64,000 nucleotides of DNA from Yponomeuta sedellus (taxonomy: Eukaryota; Arthropoda; Insecta; Lepidoptera; Yponomeutidae), in NCBI GenBank assembly GCA_934045075.1, contig OW203724.1, forward strand, positions 496,001-560,000, read 5' to 3'. This document shows positions 35,271-47,200 of the stretch, in pieces. The stretch's first letter is position 1, and every line of letters begins with the position of its first letter. The notes beneath the pieces were generated by a model. That model made no database searches. It was given only the letters and a program-made list of their open reading frames with translations, and was not told the DNA's origin. A program made the position numbers and the translations under genes.

Positions 35271-35277
35271 AAGATAC

Positions 35278-36288
35278 CTAGGCAGTTTTGGTAACGGCGT
35301 CTGTTATCTCGTCTCCCAGCGAGAGCAGCTTGCGCCACTGCGCGGGCGTCAGGCTTATACCTTTCTTGCCGGGCAGCAGCGCCCCATCTTTCTCGTAGTA
35401 CTCCCGCACGTCCACACTCACCTGCGGGTAACAGGCGTTGAATATTTTGCGACGTTATCGTGCGCACAGATATGCTAGCCCGCACAAGTGGGCCAGGACA
35501 GCCGAGCATATGCGACACGCGCACTAGAATGCAGAGGGATTTATTCCAAATGCTATTCTAGTCCATATATGGGATTAGCCAAGCCCACAAGTAGGGATAG
35601 GCTAGACTGGACCTAGCTGGAGGATTGCTCACTCCTGGGAATCAGGACAGCCCACGGGTAGGCTAGTCCACAAGTGGGAGAAGGATATCTCACTCCTAGA
35701 TGGAAGCTAGCCCACACATGAGGGTTGGTTTAGTCTAGCCCACACCTGAGGACAGAATAGCCCGCAACTTGTGATGGCATTCTCTTGGGATAAACGGAGC
35801 TAAGCTTAAATAAAATATTGAAATAAAATGCCCCATAAAAGTAAGCATTACCTTTCCTTTGAACTCCCTGACTTTGACGAGCCTTTTGCCTTCGAGCACC
35901 CAGGTTGGCTCCTTATCGTCAGTGCGCGCGCCCATCTTAGCTTTCTTCTCTGCTGGTGGGTTGCGCTGCCAGAATAGAGGCTAGTAACACTACACTCGAG
36001 TTCTACGCATAAGTTTGTCTAGACCATTGCGTGAAAGAATTTGTAGATTAGGATATATTTTTGTTGAAAGGTATGAAAAAAGAAATGTTTGTAATAATAA
36101 GTCACACGCAGCCAAGTTTTACAAAAACAAAAGTTCCTACCAAAACAAGCGTTAGAAACATAGGTTACGACGTGCAAACCATATCCTATGGTCCATAGCC
36201 CACAAATAGGGAGGTAAATACATACGTCCACAGGTCCTTCGTCACTGTCACTCGAGGAAGATTCCTCCTTTTTCTTGTTCTTTGGCAT
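35278..36288 (-). CDS. SUB1: PC4/SUB1-type transcriptional coactivator p15, 3 coding exons
   Basis: Nuclear single-strand DNA-binding coactivator of RNA polymerase II. Coding exons on the minus strand: 36288-36226, 35965-35852 and 35421-35278 (TAG), all joined in phase 0, giving 106 aa; Drosophila Ssb-c31a is similar in size. The N-terminus [18 protein letters not shown] is the lysine/serine/acidic SEAC-like region. Exon 2 carries [17 protein letters not shown] and exon 3 [22 protein letters not shown] and PAQWRKLL, which form the beta-sheet and helix of the PC4 DNA-binding domain. Splice sites are canonical: donors gtatgt and gtaatg, acceptors ctggcag and cccgcag. A further acceptor about 25 nt upstream of the ATG suggests a 5'UTR intron. 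It lies tail to tail with EPT1. A THAP-repeat fragment starts about 300 nt upstream of its first coding exon. Intron 2 holds a degenerate short repeat. Confidence 0.94.
35470..36210. repeat. Dispersed short motif AGCCCACAAGTGGG in PC4 introns
   Basis: Variants at about 35476, 35579, 35651, 35666, 35708, 35739, 35760 and 36196, all in non-coding sequence between and beside PC4 exons. The motif is nearly self-complementary. Looks like a degenerate minisatellite. Confidence 0.65.
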
Positions 36289-36591
36289 AATTAGAAAGCT
36301 TCGAAAACCTGAAAATAGTGAGAAGTTTATCAGTAAGTTTCGAGCAAAAACTGTTGGGTAGGTAGCGATAGCCACTGTGTGAACTTCGGTACTTCTAAAG
36401 GACCAGATGAAAAGAACAGAAATGTTTAGTCACATGTAAATCGAGGGTTTATATTGTACGAACACACCTGTCTAATTTGTGCGAACACAGGGCTACGAAT
36501 TATCCCTAAAACTAACATGAAACTAACCTAAAACAATACCGGACCGGCCGCCACGAACACGAACTCGGAAAATCAGCCTAGCGAGCGCAAG

Positions 36592-37275
36592 TAGGAACTT
36601 TGAATTATTTGTTCGCATTTAGCCCCGTTTTAATGGTGGACATATATTTGTCTCACTCTATAATACTACTTACTCTTTCTTTGCTGTCAAACTGAAAACT
36701 CAACAAAAAACAAATGTCATGGCGGAACGCGGCACATATTAGGTAATAAAGTATGCTTCAGTGTTGCCAACGACTCACAGCATAATATCGCCGTTTTTCA
36801 AAGCTTAAGTAGTCTAAAGTAGCCCAATTTTTGCCGAGGTAGCCTAAATAAGTAGCCTAAACACAAAACGTTAAAAATAAAATAAAAAGGTAGGTTTAAA
36901 AAAATTATTTGCTTGTGGCGAGCACATGTCAACTCTGCGCGCGCACTACAAACTCCAACATTCCTGCATCGCGCAAAGTGTTTCAATGACATACCATAAA
37001 TACACCATTCCCCCATGTACACAATGACAATGGCGAGCAGTGGGCCAGCATGGGCCATTGTGTACTGGCCGCATTAATAATTTCGTCGTTTCGACACTAC
37101 TTTTTTCTTTATTTAGGCTATCTCAGAGTTGCCCTCGAGATAGCCTAAAAGGCGACCGGTCGCCGTTGACATTTTTTCGTCGCCGATTTTCTATCCCAGT
37201 AGCCTAAACGGCGAAAAATCGCCCACGTTGGCAGCACTGGTATGCTTTTGTAACGTAGACAGAGAATAGATTAGA
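36592..37275 (+). mobile_element. THAP repeat, copy C (5' end only)
   Basis: GCAAGTAGGAACTTTGAA to CATGGCGGAACGCGGCACATATTA is retained (about 150 bp), after which the copy breaks off. The flank is interrupted by a hAT MITE (36759-37239). Beyond the MITE, GTAGACAGAGAATAGA is shared with the flank of copy B. Confidence 0.75.
36759..37239. mobile_element. hAT-type MITE with 8-bp target duplication GTATGCTT
   Basis: Begins CAGTGTTGCCAACG and ends CGTTGGCAGCACTG. Perfect GTATGCTT at 36751-36758 and 37240-37247. Interior words TAGCCTAAA repeat several times. No coding frame. Confidence 0.92.
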
Positions 37276-37530
37276 CGAGACAACCATAGAAAAAAAAGAA
37301 GAAAGAGATGATTTAATACGAGTCTTATAAAGTGTAAGCGAGAAACAGTAATGAATGATCTTCTGTCCCTTACGTGCGTATGCGATTTTTTTGTTTGCCA
37401 CAGTTCAAATCTGTGGCAGACAAACCTACGTCAAATCTGAGCTTGATCGAGTTTTCTTAGGCAGATATCGGTGTTTTTCTCCATAAAATTGTACTTTTCG
37501 TGTTCGGTGCAATTGGACGAAAGTGATATA

Positions 37531-38240
37531 ATGGTAAATTGCAGCATTTTAGGCTGTGGAAGCCGCAGTGAGCGTAAAAACGCCAACATAACCTTTCATT
37601 TCGTAAGTGCTAATTCTCCTCTAACCTCTGTTTTTATGATGTTCAAGACTACGGCAAGGTTTAAAATGCATCTACTGCACTCAATTACCCCTAAATTAGA
37701 TAAATATGTGCCGTGAAAACTAAATCGAAAATTTCAATATTTTGGTGTTACCCGTCTAAATTATGTAGGCGCTCATACGATAGATTGGTAATCTAATTGC
37801 GACAATCTTAATTCAGACGGGTTATAATAATGTTAGTGTTACCAGACTTAATATACAAAAAATCCCTTAGTGTTGGCAAAAACAAGGAAGGCCAAATGTG
37901 AAGAAAAAAACTGACGCCCGATATCCCCGAGGGTGTAGGCAGAGGAACCAACCACGAATTAGACCCTTGTTTTGACGAGGTCCCAAACGTACCATTGGCA
38001 AGTCTTTCCCCGTTATCCGGGCACATAATGTTTATATTGTTCAAAATAATTTTACAGCTACCCAGCTGATCAGGCTCTACGGACCATATGGGTTAAAGCC
38101 ACGGGTCGTTTGGACTGACTGGCAACCGACAAAGTATACCCGTGTTTGTTCCCGTCATTTCGAGAGTCGAGACCCATAGTTTTCGAAAAACAAAGAGTTC
38201 TACTTTTCTGACAGAAGGTTCCGTTCCGAAACTGTTTTTG
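37531..38240 (+). pseudogene. THAP-domain gene remnant, two exons
   Basis: Exon 1: MVNCSILGCGSRSERKNANI to TFHF, then donor gtaagt at about 37602. Exon 2 after the acceptor at about 38056: YPADQALRTIWVKATGR, a one-base frameshift, then WTDWQPTKYTRVCSRHFESR. C-x4-C, W and C-x2-H give a complete THAP finger except for the frameshift and stop. Its sequence differs from the multi-copy THAP repeat nearby, so it is a separate family. Confidence 0.75.
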
Positions 38241-38260
38241 CGGGTACGGACTCCCTAAAA

Positions 38261-38490
38261 TAATATTAGTTATAGGTACATTTTAGTGATGCAATATATT
38301 CGTACATTATTATGTTATAGTTTACCTCACAAATATATTTGCGAATAGACCATTCAATGCACTATTTGTAAGGGTGTAAATAATATTAGTTATGGGTATA
38401 TTTTAGTGATTCAATATATTCGTACATTATTATGTTAAGGTTTATCTCACAAATATATTCGTGAATATACCGTTCAATGTAAAATTACGT
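38261..38490. repeat. Tandem duplication of about 115 bp
   Basis: TAATATTAGTTATAGGTA to CATTCAATG occurs twice in a row, from about 38266 and 38388, with about ten differences. Confidence 0.85.
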
Positions 38491-38689
38491 CTTTGTCCTG
38501 GGTCTATTATTTTTTCAATGTCTACTTAATGTATAGTTAACTAAGGTTCTAAAGTTTATTATACTTTGAAAGGTATTTTTTTTAAAACGCCGCCGTTCTT
38601 TCCAGGCTCTTCCTGAGGCTACATCATCGTATTCTCCATCACTTGCGGTTGCAAGTACTAGTACAAGAGCTACTGATATTCCTACGATG

Positions 38690-38915
38690 GACAGCCTGAA
38701 AAATCCTGATTTGGCTCCGTGTGACTTCTTTTTAATTCCCTAAAATTAAAAATCAGCTCAAAAGGATACAGTTGTCATCGCCGGAAGACGCGCTAGCAGC
38801 GTTTGGGAAGGCCGTGGAGGTGTCTGCGGAGGACTGGAAAAAATGTTTTGAAAATTGTTTCAGACGCATGAAACTTGGTATAGCGGCTGATGGAGAGTTC
38901 TTTGAAAAGATTTAA
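38690..38915 (+). pseudogene. mariner transposase C-terminal fragment
   Basis: NPDLAPCDFFLIPKIKNQLK, then SSPEDALAAFGKAVEVSAED, WKKCFENCFRRMKLGIAADG, EFFEKI and a stop. The D of DLAPCDFF is the third catalytic aspartate region of mariner (DD34D). One reading break near 38743; the N-terminal two thirds are absent. Confidence 0.88.
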
Positions 38916-39174
38916 TAAAAATATTTTTTTCATAGAAGTTAGTTTTTTAGTTTCTCAAAACTTTCTGAGTGTCTCACGTATAATTTTAATAAATTTTTTT
39001 GCTTCTATTGAGGTATTGATTTATTTCCAGATTTTCTGTTTACAACTTGTAAATACGCAAAACATACTTTTGGGAATTATGGGTTATTCTAGCAACTCTT
39101 ATGAAGTACCTACTTCTATCTCCATCTCAAAGGTATACGCGCAGGCCCAGTCTATTCTATTCTCTGTCTACGTT

Positions 39175-40736
39175 TTGTAATGAGTTTAGCCCCGTTAGCA
39201 ATACCAAACAATAGAGCAAAAATGCAATGTCAAAAGTAAGTGCTACCGACATAATAACTTGTCTGTGCAATAGGGACGCCCACTGTGCAATAGGGACGCC
39301 CACTTACATTACTACATTTATCGATATCGATAAATTATCATCCAGGGGCTTCGCAGTTAGCCTAATAAAATTAATAAAAATCAATGTTTTCAATAAAACG
39401 ACAAATGAAATAAGTATTTTATTATTTATAATCAAATCACAATAACTATGGTCAAGGTCTATTGAATTTATTTTAGCAGCTATTTGGTTTTTCTAGGTGT
39501 CCAATCTGAGCGAACTTCATCAATCGGTGGTTAGGATTCAGGTGCTGAAATCGTCAAAAAAAGTTGAGTCGTTATTGATTATTAATTTGTTGGTAAACTA
39601 TGCTACTTACCGGGATAGTTCTGATAAATATGCTGAGATTCCAGGCCACAATAATTGTGGTCAAACCAACACTAGTTACAAAAGTAAACCAACACTAGTT
39701 ACAAAAAACTTCAGCGATACATGAAAAGTCTACGTACCAGAGTTGTTTTGTGAAGCTCGACAACTAATAGGTTTTTGTATAGCTGAATCTGAAAATAAAC
39801 AATTGCAAGAATAGGCCGAAAAAAAAATAGTTTGTTCCTGTTTACCACATAACTGCATAATTGACTATGTAACTATCAAATACATTTTTACAAAAAAATA
39901 TTTTAAGTTAAAATTAGTAAAAATATTTTAGTAATTCCAATCACTAACCAGTTTCAAGTGATGCAACGTGGCTACGTGGTAAGGAAACTCAGCTAGTAAG
40001 TAGTAATCAGGAAGAGGAGGCGCATTTATAAGTAGAGAAGGTACAGCCCTGAAAAAAAATGTTTATCTGAGTAATGTCATGTTTATGTATTAAGACGTAA
40101 TAATAATATTGCGTTCTAAATGACAGAGCAAAATACATTCAAATGTTCGACGTAAAGCAAGGCGTATTTTGTGTTTTATTACATAATTATTCATGAAATG
40201 TGGTGAGTGTTACATTATAACACAACTCACCATTTCTTTAATCGGCTTCCTTTTAAAATCGTTGTTAGAATCTTTCGGCCGGAAATGATCTCTACAAACA
40301 TATTTATGTTGGTGGAGTTTTTCGATGGGGATATACGCAAGATCTTCCACAATTTTCACCCATTGTCTGCATCTCAAAAAAAAACCACATTCAATGCAGC
40401 CACTAATAGTGCATAGTTGAAACATTGTTATGGCTTACAGCAATTCACCTGTCGTACACTGAGTAGTAATTCTGACCAAGGTACTTATCAGATATTTATC
40501 GATATTGAATATGTGTATGGCACATGACTATGACATTGAAACATCTTAATATTTTTCTCATAGTTAATTAGGTACGTTATTTAACATAATTTATGATCTT
40601 GCTCTTGTGCAAGATGACGAAAACTATAGCCAGAAATACTTACCGGTCTTCATCCCTAGGAAATTTTCTCATGTCCGCCATTAAAACGGGGCTAAATGCG
40701 AACAAATAATTCAAAGTTCCTACTTGCGCTAGGCTG
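39175..40736 (-). mobile_element. THAP repeat, copy B (reverse)
   Basis: Reverse copy from GCAAGTAGGAACTTTGAA (40736) to GTAATGAGTTTAGCCCCGTT (39175). A large deletion removes the promoter-like part and exon 1. The second THAP exon (40410-40260) reads QWVKIVEDLAYIPIEKLHQH then YVCRDHFRPKD without the stop of copy A. The HNYCGLE exon has the TAACACTAGTTACAAAA region partly duplicated near 39670-39705. Confidence 0.75.
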
Positions 40737-40965
40737 GCAGAAACTAAGCGAAGACGTTTTGTGCAGTGTTGCCAATTTGGCATATTTTATGCTAAATTTG
40801 GCATATTTTCTTTATTAGCTTACAATATTTTTGACTCTGTGGTTATAGGAATTATAACACAACCTGATAGGAATGACAACCGTGTTACTAGTATTAGTAA
40901 TAATTCAACAGCGGGCTCAAACACACAGTCAATGGCTTTAAACTGCCATCGCAGACAAAGGAAAA

Positions 40966-41677
40966 CCCTAAGTTAGGTATCAATTTAGTTGCACAAAATA
41001 TACAGGGTTTTTCCGGCAAAGACAATTTAATTGAACTATTTTTAGCAGATTTCAATGTAGATATTTTGTGTTTAACAGAACATTGGCTGAAACATTCTGA
41101 AATGTCATTTACTTTAAAAGACTATTTAGCAGCAAGCACTTTTAACCGACAACACTCAATAAGAGGAGGTTCAATGATCTTTGTCAAAAGTAGTTTGAAA
41201 ATGAAAGAAAGAAAAGATATTGTCAGTCTATCTGTTGAACGTTTAATTGAGATATCGTGTGTGGAATTGGATAGGTATATAGTTATGTGTGTTTATAGGC
41301 CGCCACAATCAAATTATAATGAATTTGAATTACTTATGGAGGATGCCTTAAAACGCCTATTGAGTACTACGAAGAGCATAGTGGTGTGTGGGGACTTCAA
41401 TATAGATTTCTTAGTTCAAGGTCCACTTAAAACTAAACTCGCAAGCCTTTTCAGGTCATATAATTTAGATAATTTATTTACAGAACCCACTAGGACAACT
41501 GCTACTAGCGCTACCTGCATAGATAATGTCTTTTGCAATTGTGAATATTTAGAAAAAGAAGTCATACATAAATTACAGTCGGACCATAGCGGGCTATGGG
41601 TAGTCCTACCGTCAGTACTGGAAGCAAAAAAATGCAATGAATTAAATTGTAGGCCAATAACAGAGAAAAAAATTTAA
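40966..41677 (+). pseudogene. APE endonuclease domain of the non-LTR element
   Basis: In-frame from about 40966 to 41677 with the blocks NIQG, TEHWL, YRPPQSN, GDFNID and SDHSGLW. The H of SDHS and the D/N of GDFN are the usual catalytic residues. Ends in a stop where the RT linker should continue. Confidence 0.87.
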
Positions 41678-41755
41678 TTATTTAAAAAAAATATAAACAT
41701 AAAGTTAAATTCGTTAAATTTCGATAGCAATGATCCGAATACTTTATATCAAGTA

Positions 41756-43795
41756 TTGTTTTCAACCATATCAAAAGAATTTGAACATGTTTTTAACGTA
41801 AAAAAAATTACAGAGTTAAAAAGCGGGTTTTCAGAATGGGCAACGCCAGGTATATATAGAAGTAGGAAAAGGCTTTATGAATTGTATGAAGAAAAACAAT
41901 TCAATCACGATCCGACGTTCAAAGAGTACGTAAAAAAATATTCAAAAACTTTTAGACAAACTTGTTTAACAGCCAAATCGATAAGTATAAGTAAAAAAAT
42001 TATGGCGTCTACTAATAAAATAAAAACAGTCTGGCAAGTAATTAACAAAGAAACAGGTAAAACGAGACCTAAGGACCAGGGATTTGCGTTGAAGATCGAA
42101 GGTAAGTTAGTTAATTCGAAGAAGGACATAGCAGAAATATTTCAAACTTTTTTTAAAAACATGCCACTGCATATAACGGCTAGCTTAAATTCTTCCTCCC
42201 AATTAGCCGATACCTTACTTTTGGAAAGTACAAATCCATGTAAAGTTTACTTCCAATTCTCCCATATAACTACCTTAACTATTGTCAAAACATTTAAAGA
42301 GTTAAACTTAAAAAAGACTGAAGATTTGTGGGGGTTATCGGTTAAATTAATATCCACTATAATCAATATTCTAGCACCTTGCCTTGCTTTGATTTTTAAT
42401 AAATGTGTTGACCAGGGAACCTTTCCTAATCTATTAAAGTTAAGTAAATCGTACCCTTGTTTAAATCTGGTGATAGTGAAGATCCAAATAATTTCAGACC
42501 TATAGCAATACTGCCGGTGCTAAGTAAAGTTTTTGAGAAAGTAATATTACATCAATTGCAAACTCATTTTAGTATAAATAAGCTCTTCCATAAGAAACAG
42601 TTCGGGTTTACAAAAGGCCGCTCAACGACGGAAGCAGGCATAGCGTTAGTAAAGCATATCTTTGAGGCGTGGGAGGAGTCGCAGGATGCCATTGGGGTTT
42701 TCTGTGACCTTTCTAAGGCGTTTGACTGCGTTGACCACGAAACACTTCTCATAAAATTGCACCGATATGGTTTAAGTAATAAATCACTAAGTCTTCTTCG
42801 ATCTTACTTAACAGACAGAACTGTAAAGGTTGATATTAATAGAGTTAAATCCTCGGGTTCTGATGTAAAAGTAGGAGTCCCTCAAGTTCTATACTGGGTC
42901 CGTTCCTTTTTTTGGTATATATAAATGATTTGCCCTACCTAGTAGAAAAGCTTTCGCAGATAGTGTTGTTTGCAGATGATACTTCCTTAATTTTTAAAGT
43001 AAAGAGAGGTATAAGTAATGTAGACGATGTAAACAATGCTTTATCTACTATTCTAAACTGGTTCACTATAAACAATCTGATGCTAAATGCAAAAAAGACA
43101 AAATGCATCAAATTCTCACTACCCAATGTTAAAAATGTTGACACGAGTTTAAAAATATCTGGTGAGAGGCTAGAGCTGGTAGAGTCCACGCTTTTTTTAG
43201 GCATAACGATAGACTCAAAACTGCAATGGGGTCAGCATATTGGAAAACTGTCGGGTCGGTTGAGTTCAGCAGCGTTTGCAGTCAGAAAAATTAGACAACT
43301 TACAGACGTGTCGACGGCGAGGCTGGTCTATTTTAGTTATTTTCACAGTGTCATGTCGTATGGTTTGTTATTATGGGGACGGGCAGCAGATATAGAAACC
43401 ATATTTGTCTTGCAAAAAAGAGCAATAAGAGCTATTTACAACTTAAACAGTAGAGAATCGCTAAGGGAGCGTTTTAAAGAAATAGGCATTCTTACACTGG
43501 CTTGCCAATATATATTCGATAATATAATGTCCGAAAAAATATAACAATGTTTAAATTAAATAGGGACGTTCATAACGTAAACACAAGGAATAGAAACAAG
43601 GTTGCTTGTACTAAATCCCGATTAGCCAAGGTAGGCACATCATTTGTAGGTTACTGCGTTCGATTTTACAACAAAATTCCAGAACGTGTTCTATGCTTGT
43701 CTGAAAATAAATTTAAAACTTTCATTAAAAATTCGCTATGTAAAAAGGCATATTATAGAATAGACGACTATATAAACGATCCTAATCCGTGGTAG
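41756..43795 (+). pseudogene. Reverse transcriptase domain of the non-LTR element, four reading breaks
   Basis: Successive open pieces 41756-42505, 42457-42924, 42912-43544 and 43547-43795 overlap in different frames and together give an RT from the linker to the C-terminus. Catalytic blocks FCDLSKAFD and FADDT are intact; the GVPQGS block is damaged (GVPQVLYW). Confidence 0.87.
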
Positions 43796-44364
43796 TAAAC
43801 CAATTCCACCGCGATTTTATTGTTAAGTATAACTAAGTATAACATATTTTATAATACAAGTGTGTACAGACGACGTGATTGCATATTAATAACTATATGA
43901 TACCTTATATAACTGACAAAAAATTAACTGCAAGTTTGCTAAAGGTCATTCGAATGGTAGCGTGGTGTTCGGGTCATCTATCTCCCTCCAAAATGGTTGA
44001 GACTGATGATGGCTGAGCACTGCGTTATGCTCGTGAACGAGTGCTGTTCGTGTGTCTGGCCGCAGCACTTATGTTTTCCCCTATTATTGTGAGACATTTG
44101 ACTAATGCTTTGGCATTTAGGGTTGTTAATGGCAATCATGAAATCTTATTAGGTTTACATATGGCAACTGATGTATTTGGTTTTAAGATGATTTGAGAAA
44201 AGATGGTCAGAGTGGAGTTTTTTTTTCCGCTGCCTTTTTCTCCACTACAATTACGGCCCGAAGGCGGCGGCTTACACTTTACATTGTACATTGACATTCA
44301 GCAAACAGAATGTAAATTCTTTACGTTGAAATAAAATTATTTGAATTTGAATTATTTAATCGAA

Positions 44365-44458
44365 TCGTTCGAATCCCGGCATGGGTAGAATTTTTAGCCT
44401 CTAAATAGGTTTTTAAATTTGTCCTTAGCACGGGTTAGTGCATTAAAAATAAAAATAG
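44365..44458 (+). mobile_element. tRNA-like SINE, 3' part
   Basis: Carries GTTCGAATCCCGGCATGGG, TTTTTAGCCTCTAAATAGG and CACGGGTTAGTGCATTAAAA; lacks the tRNA 5' half. Confidence 0.8.
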
Positions 44459-44635
44459 TATAATATTTTCTTTATGTTTAGCATATTTATTTGGGTGTTA
44501 GCATATAGCATAATTTCTTAGCATTTTTTATCCTACGCAATAACGTGACCGATTATATTGTTTCCGAGCGTAACTCTACGGCCCATCACTAATATTTTCA
44601 TTCGGCGACTCTTTTAGGGCGAATATTGTTCTATT

Positions 44636-44844
44636 GTGCGTTCACGTTAACTTGACGCGTGAGAGAATTAGTAACACTGAGATGTTTACTGTTACCATGT
44701 TAAATAAGAAATCATTCCCATTACTTGGGGAAAATAAAAGGATTGAGGGCTTGTTTAACCATCTTCCGATTAGGTCCAAAAGCTAATTCACATGTTATGT
44801 CCTTGTTACCAATTCTCTCACGCGTCAAGTTAATGTGAACGCAC
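44636..44844. mobile_element. MITE with 41-bp TIRs
   Basis: GTGCGTTCACGTTAACTTGA at 44636-44655 pairs with the end at 44844; arms 44636-44676 and 44804-44844 have two mismatches. 209 bp, no frame. Confidence 0.88.
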
Positions 44845-44963
44845 TGTAAGTGGGATTCCCTAGTGCCGCGTCATAAACAATCAAAGCAGTTTATTTTGTT
44901 TTTATTGTCTATGTTATGGCAATATTTGCGCTGTATTGGTACAAATTAGCAAAGAAACGCCTA

Positions 44964-47200
44964 GCGCAAGTAGGAACTTTGAAATTTTTGTTCGCATTTA
45001 GCCCCGTTTTAATGGCGGACATATTTTTGTCTCACTCTTTAATACTACTTACTCTTTCTTTGCTGTCAATGTCAAACTGAAATCATAACAAATATGGCGG
45101 AACGCGGCACATATTAGAAAGTTTTCTAGTTATTTTATGTGATTTAAGTTTTTTCAATATCTAGCTGTGTGTATCTTGTTGTACAGTGTTTGGTGATTTT
45201 CTTTTAATAATGGCACTGATCGGATGGTGTCGAACTTGTGCCATTTGTAAAATAAGATGCAGCCGGTCAAAGGGTACCAAATGAAAGTTTATGAGTAAAT
45301 TTCCTAGTATTTCTGGCTACAGTTTTTGTCATCTTGCACAAGAGCAAGATCATAAATTATGTTAAATAACGTAATTAATACTTAAATTATGAGAAAAATA
45401 TTGAGTTGTTTCAATGTCATATTGATGTGCCATACACATTGTTCAATATCGATAAAAAATATCTGATGAGTACCTTGGTCAGAATTACTACTCAGTGTAC
45501 GACGGGTGAATTGCTGTAAGCCATAACAATGTTTCAACGATGCACTATTAGTGGCTGCATTGAATATGTTTTTTTTTAGATGCAGACAATGGGTGAAAAT
45601 TGTGGAAGATCTTGCGTATATCCCCATTGAAAAACTCCACCAACATAAATATGTATGTGGAGATCATTTCAGGTCGAAAGATTTTAACAAAAAAGGAAGC
45701 CGATTAAAGAAATGGTGAGTTGTGTTATAAATTTATAATGTAACACTACATTTCATGAATAATTTATTATTTAATAAAAAACAAAATACGCCTTGCTTTA
45801 CGTCGAACATTTGAATGTATTTTGCTCCGTCATTTAGAACGCAATATTATTATTACGTCTTAATACATAAATGACATTATTTAGATAAATATTTTTTTAC
45901 AGGGCTGTACCTTCTCTACTTATAAATGCGCCTCCTGTTCCTGATTACTTACTAGCTGAGTTTCCTTACCACGTAGCCACGTCGCATCACTTGAAACTGG
46001 TTAGTGATTGGAATTTCTAAAATGTTTTTTTGTACTAATTTTAACTTAAAATCTTTTTTTATAAAAATGTGTTTATACAATTTTTATTTTTAATGCACTA
46101 ACCCGTGCTAAGGACAATTTTAAAAACCTATTTAGAGGCTAAAAATTCCACCTATGCCGGGATTCGAACCCGCGACCTCTGGCTATCCGTGCCAGCTCTC
46201 TATCCAACTGAGCCAATGGGCGACTCACCGGCATCTATTCTCTGTATTACGTACAGGCAGTGACATCTGGCTGAAGTAGATTGCATCACTTACAGCCCCG
46301 ACTACCTACTTTGTAGTTAGGTTTTACATCGGAATGATATCGCTGTACCCACATGATTATACTATTTTTATTTTTAATGCACTAACCCGTGCTAAGGATA
46401 GTATAATCATTTATTAATCATAGTATTTGATAGTTACCTATTGACTATGTAACTGTATTATGCAGTTATGTGGTAAACAGGAACAAACTATTTAATTTTC
46501 TTCGGACTATTCTTGCAATTGTTTATTTTCAGATTCAGCTATACAAAAACCTATTAGTTGTCGAGCTTCACAAAAGAACTCTGGTACGTAGACTTTTCAT
46601 GTATCGCTGAAGTTTTTTGTAACTAGTGTTTGTTTACTTTGATAAATTACAGTGTTATCATTTTCAGCAACTTGTACAGCAGCTAAAATATCAGCTGTTG
46701 CTATTGGTCCAGCAGGATTTGACCACAATTATTGTGGCCTGGAATCTCAGCATATCAGAACTATCCCGGTAAGTAGCATAGTTTACAAACATATTAATAA
46801 TCAATAACGAATCAACTTTTTTTTACGATTTCAGCACCTGAATCCAAACCACCGATTGATGAAGTTCGCTCAGATTGGACACCTCTAAAGAAAACCCAAA
46901 TAGCTGCTGAAATAAATTCAATAGACCTTGACCACAATTATTGTGATTTGATAATAAATAATAAAATACTAATTTCATTTGTCGTTTTATTGAAAACATT
47001 GATTTTTATTAATTTTATTAGGCTGACTGCGAAGCCCCTGGATGATAATTTATCGATATCGATAAATGTAGTAATGTAAGTGGACGTCCCTATTGCACAG
47101 ACAAGTTATTATGTTGGTAGCACTTATTTTTGTCATTGCATTTTTGCTCTATTGGTTGGTATTGCTAACGGGGCTAAACTCATTACAAAAGCATATAGGG
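44964..47200 (+). mobile_element. THAP repeat, copy D (with nested SINE)
   Basis: Starts GCAAGTAGGAACTTTGAA at about 44964 and follows copy A through GGCGGAACGCGGCACATATT, the WCRTCAICKIRCSRSKGT exon (45210-45285), the QWVKIVEDLAYIPIEKLHQH exon (45585-45690), HNYCGLES (46715-46750) and DHNYCDL (46930-46950), to ACGGGGCTAAACTCATTACA at 47170-47190. A SINE sits at 46077-46410. Exon 1 is shortened by a deletion (FPRDED lost), so this copy is also inactive. Flanking GGTCCCGTCTCTTA is shared with copy A. Confidence 0.78.
46077..46410 (-). mobile_element. tRNA-like SINE inserted in THAP copy D
   Basis: Minus copy: GCTAAAAATTCCACCTATG, GGGATTCGAACCCGCGACC, body to CGCTGTACCCACATG. It ends in a palindrome: ATGATTATACTAT and its complement surround a second GCACTAACCCGTGCTAAGG word. 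Confidence 0.85.

Larger units (their letters stand above)
40816..44462 (+). mobile_element. Nearly complete non-LTR retrotransposon (Jockey/CR1 group), 13-bp target duplication
   Basis: ATATTTTCTTTAT occurs at 40803-40815 and 44463-44475. Endonuclease at 40966-41640: LVAQNIQGFSG, LCLTEHWL, VYRPPQSN, VVCGDFNIDF, SDHSGLWV (APE-type active-site blocks). RT at about 41750-43795: RSRKRLYELYEE, then FRPIAILPVLSKVFEKVI, KQFGFTKGRST, FCDLSKAFDCVDH, GVPQ, LFADDTSLIF, FLGITIDSKLQWG. Frames are broken near 41680, 42460, 42900 and 43545, so it is dead. The 3'UTR ends AATAAAATTATTTGAATTTG at about 44350, and a tRNA-like SINE tail fills 44365-44458. ORF1 is not recognisable. Confidence 0.87.
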
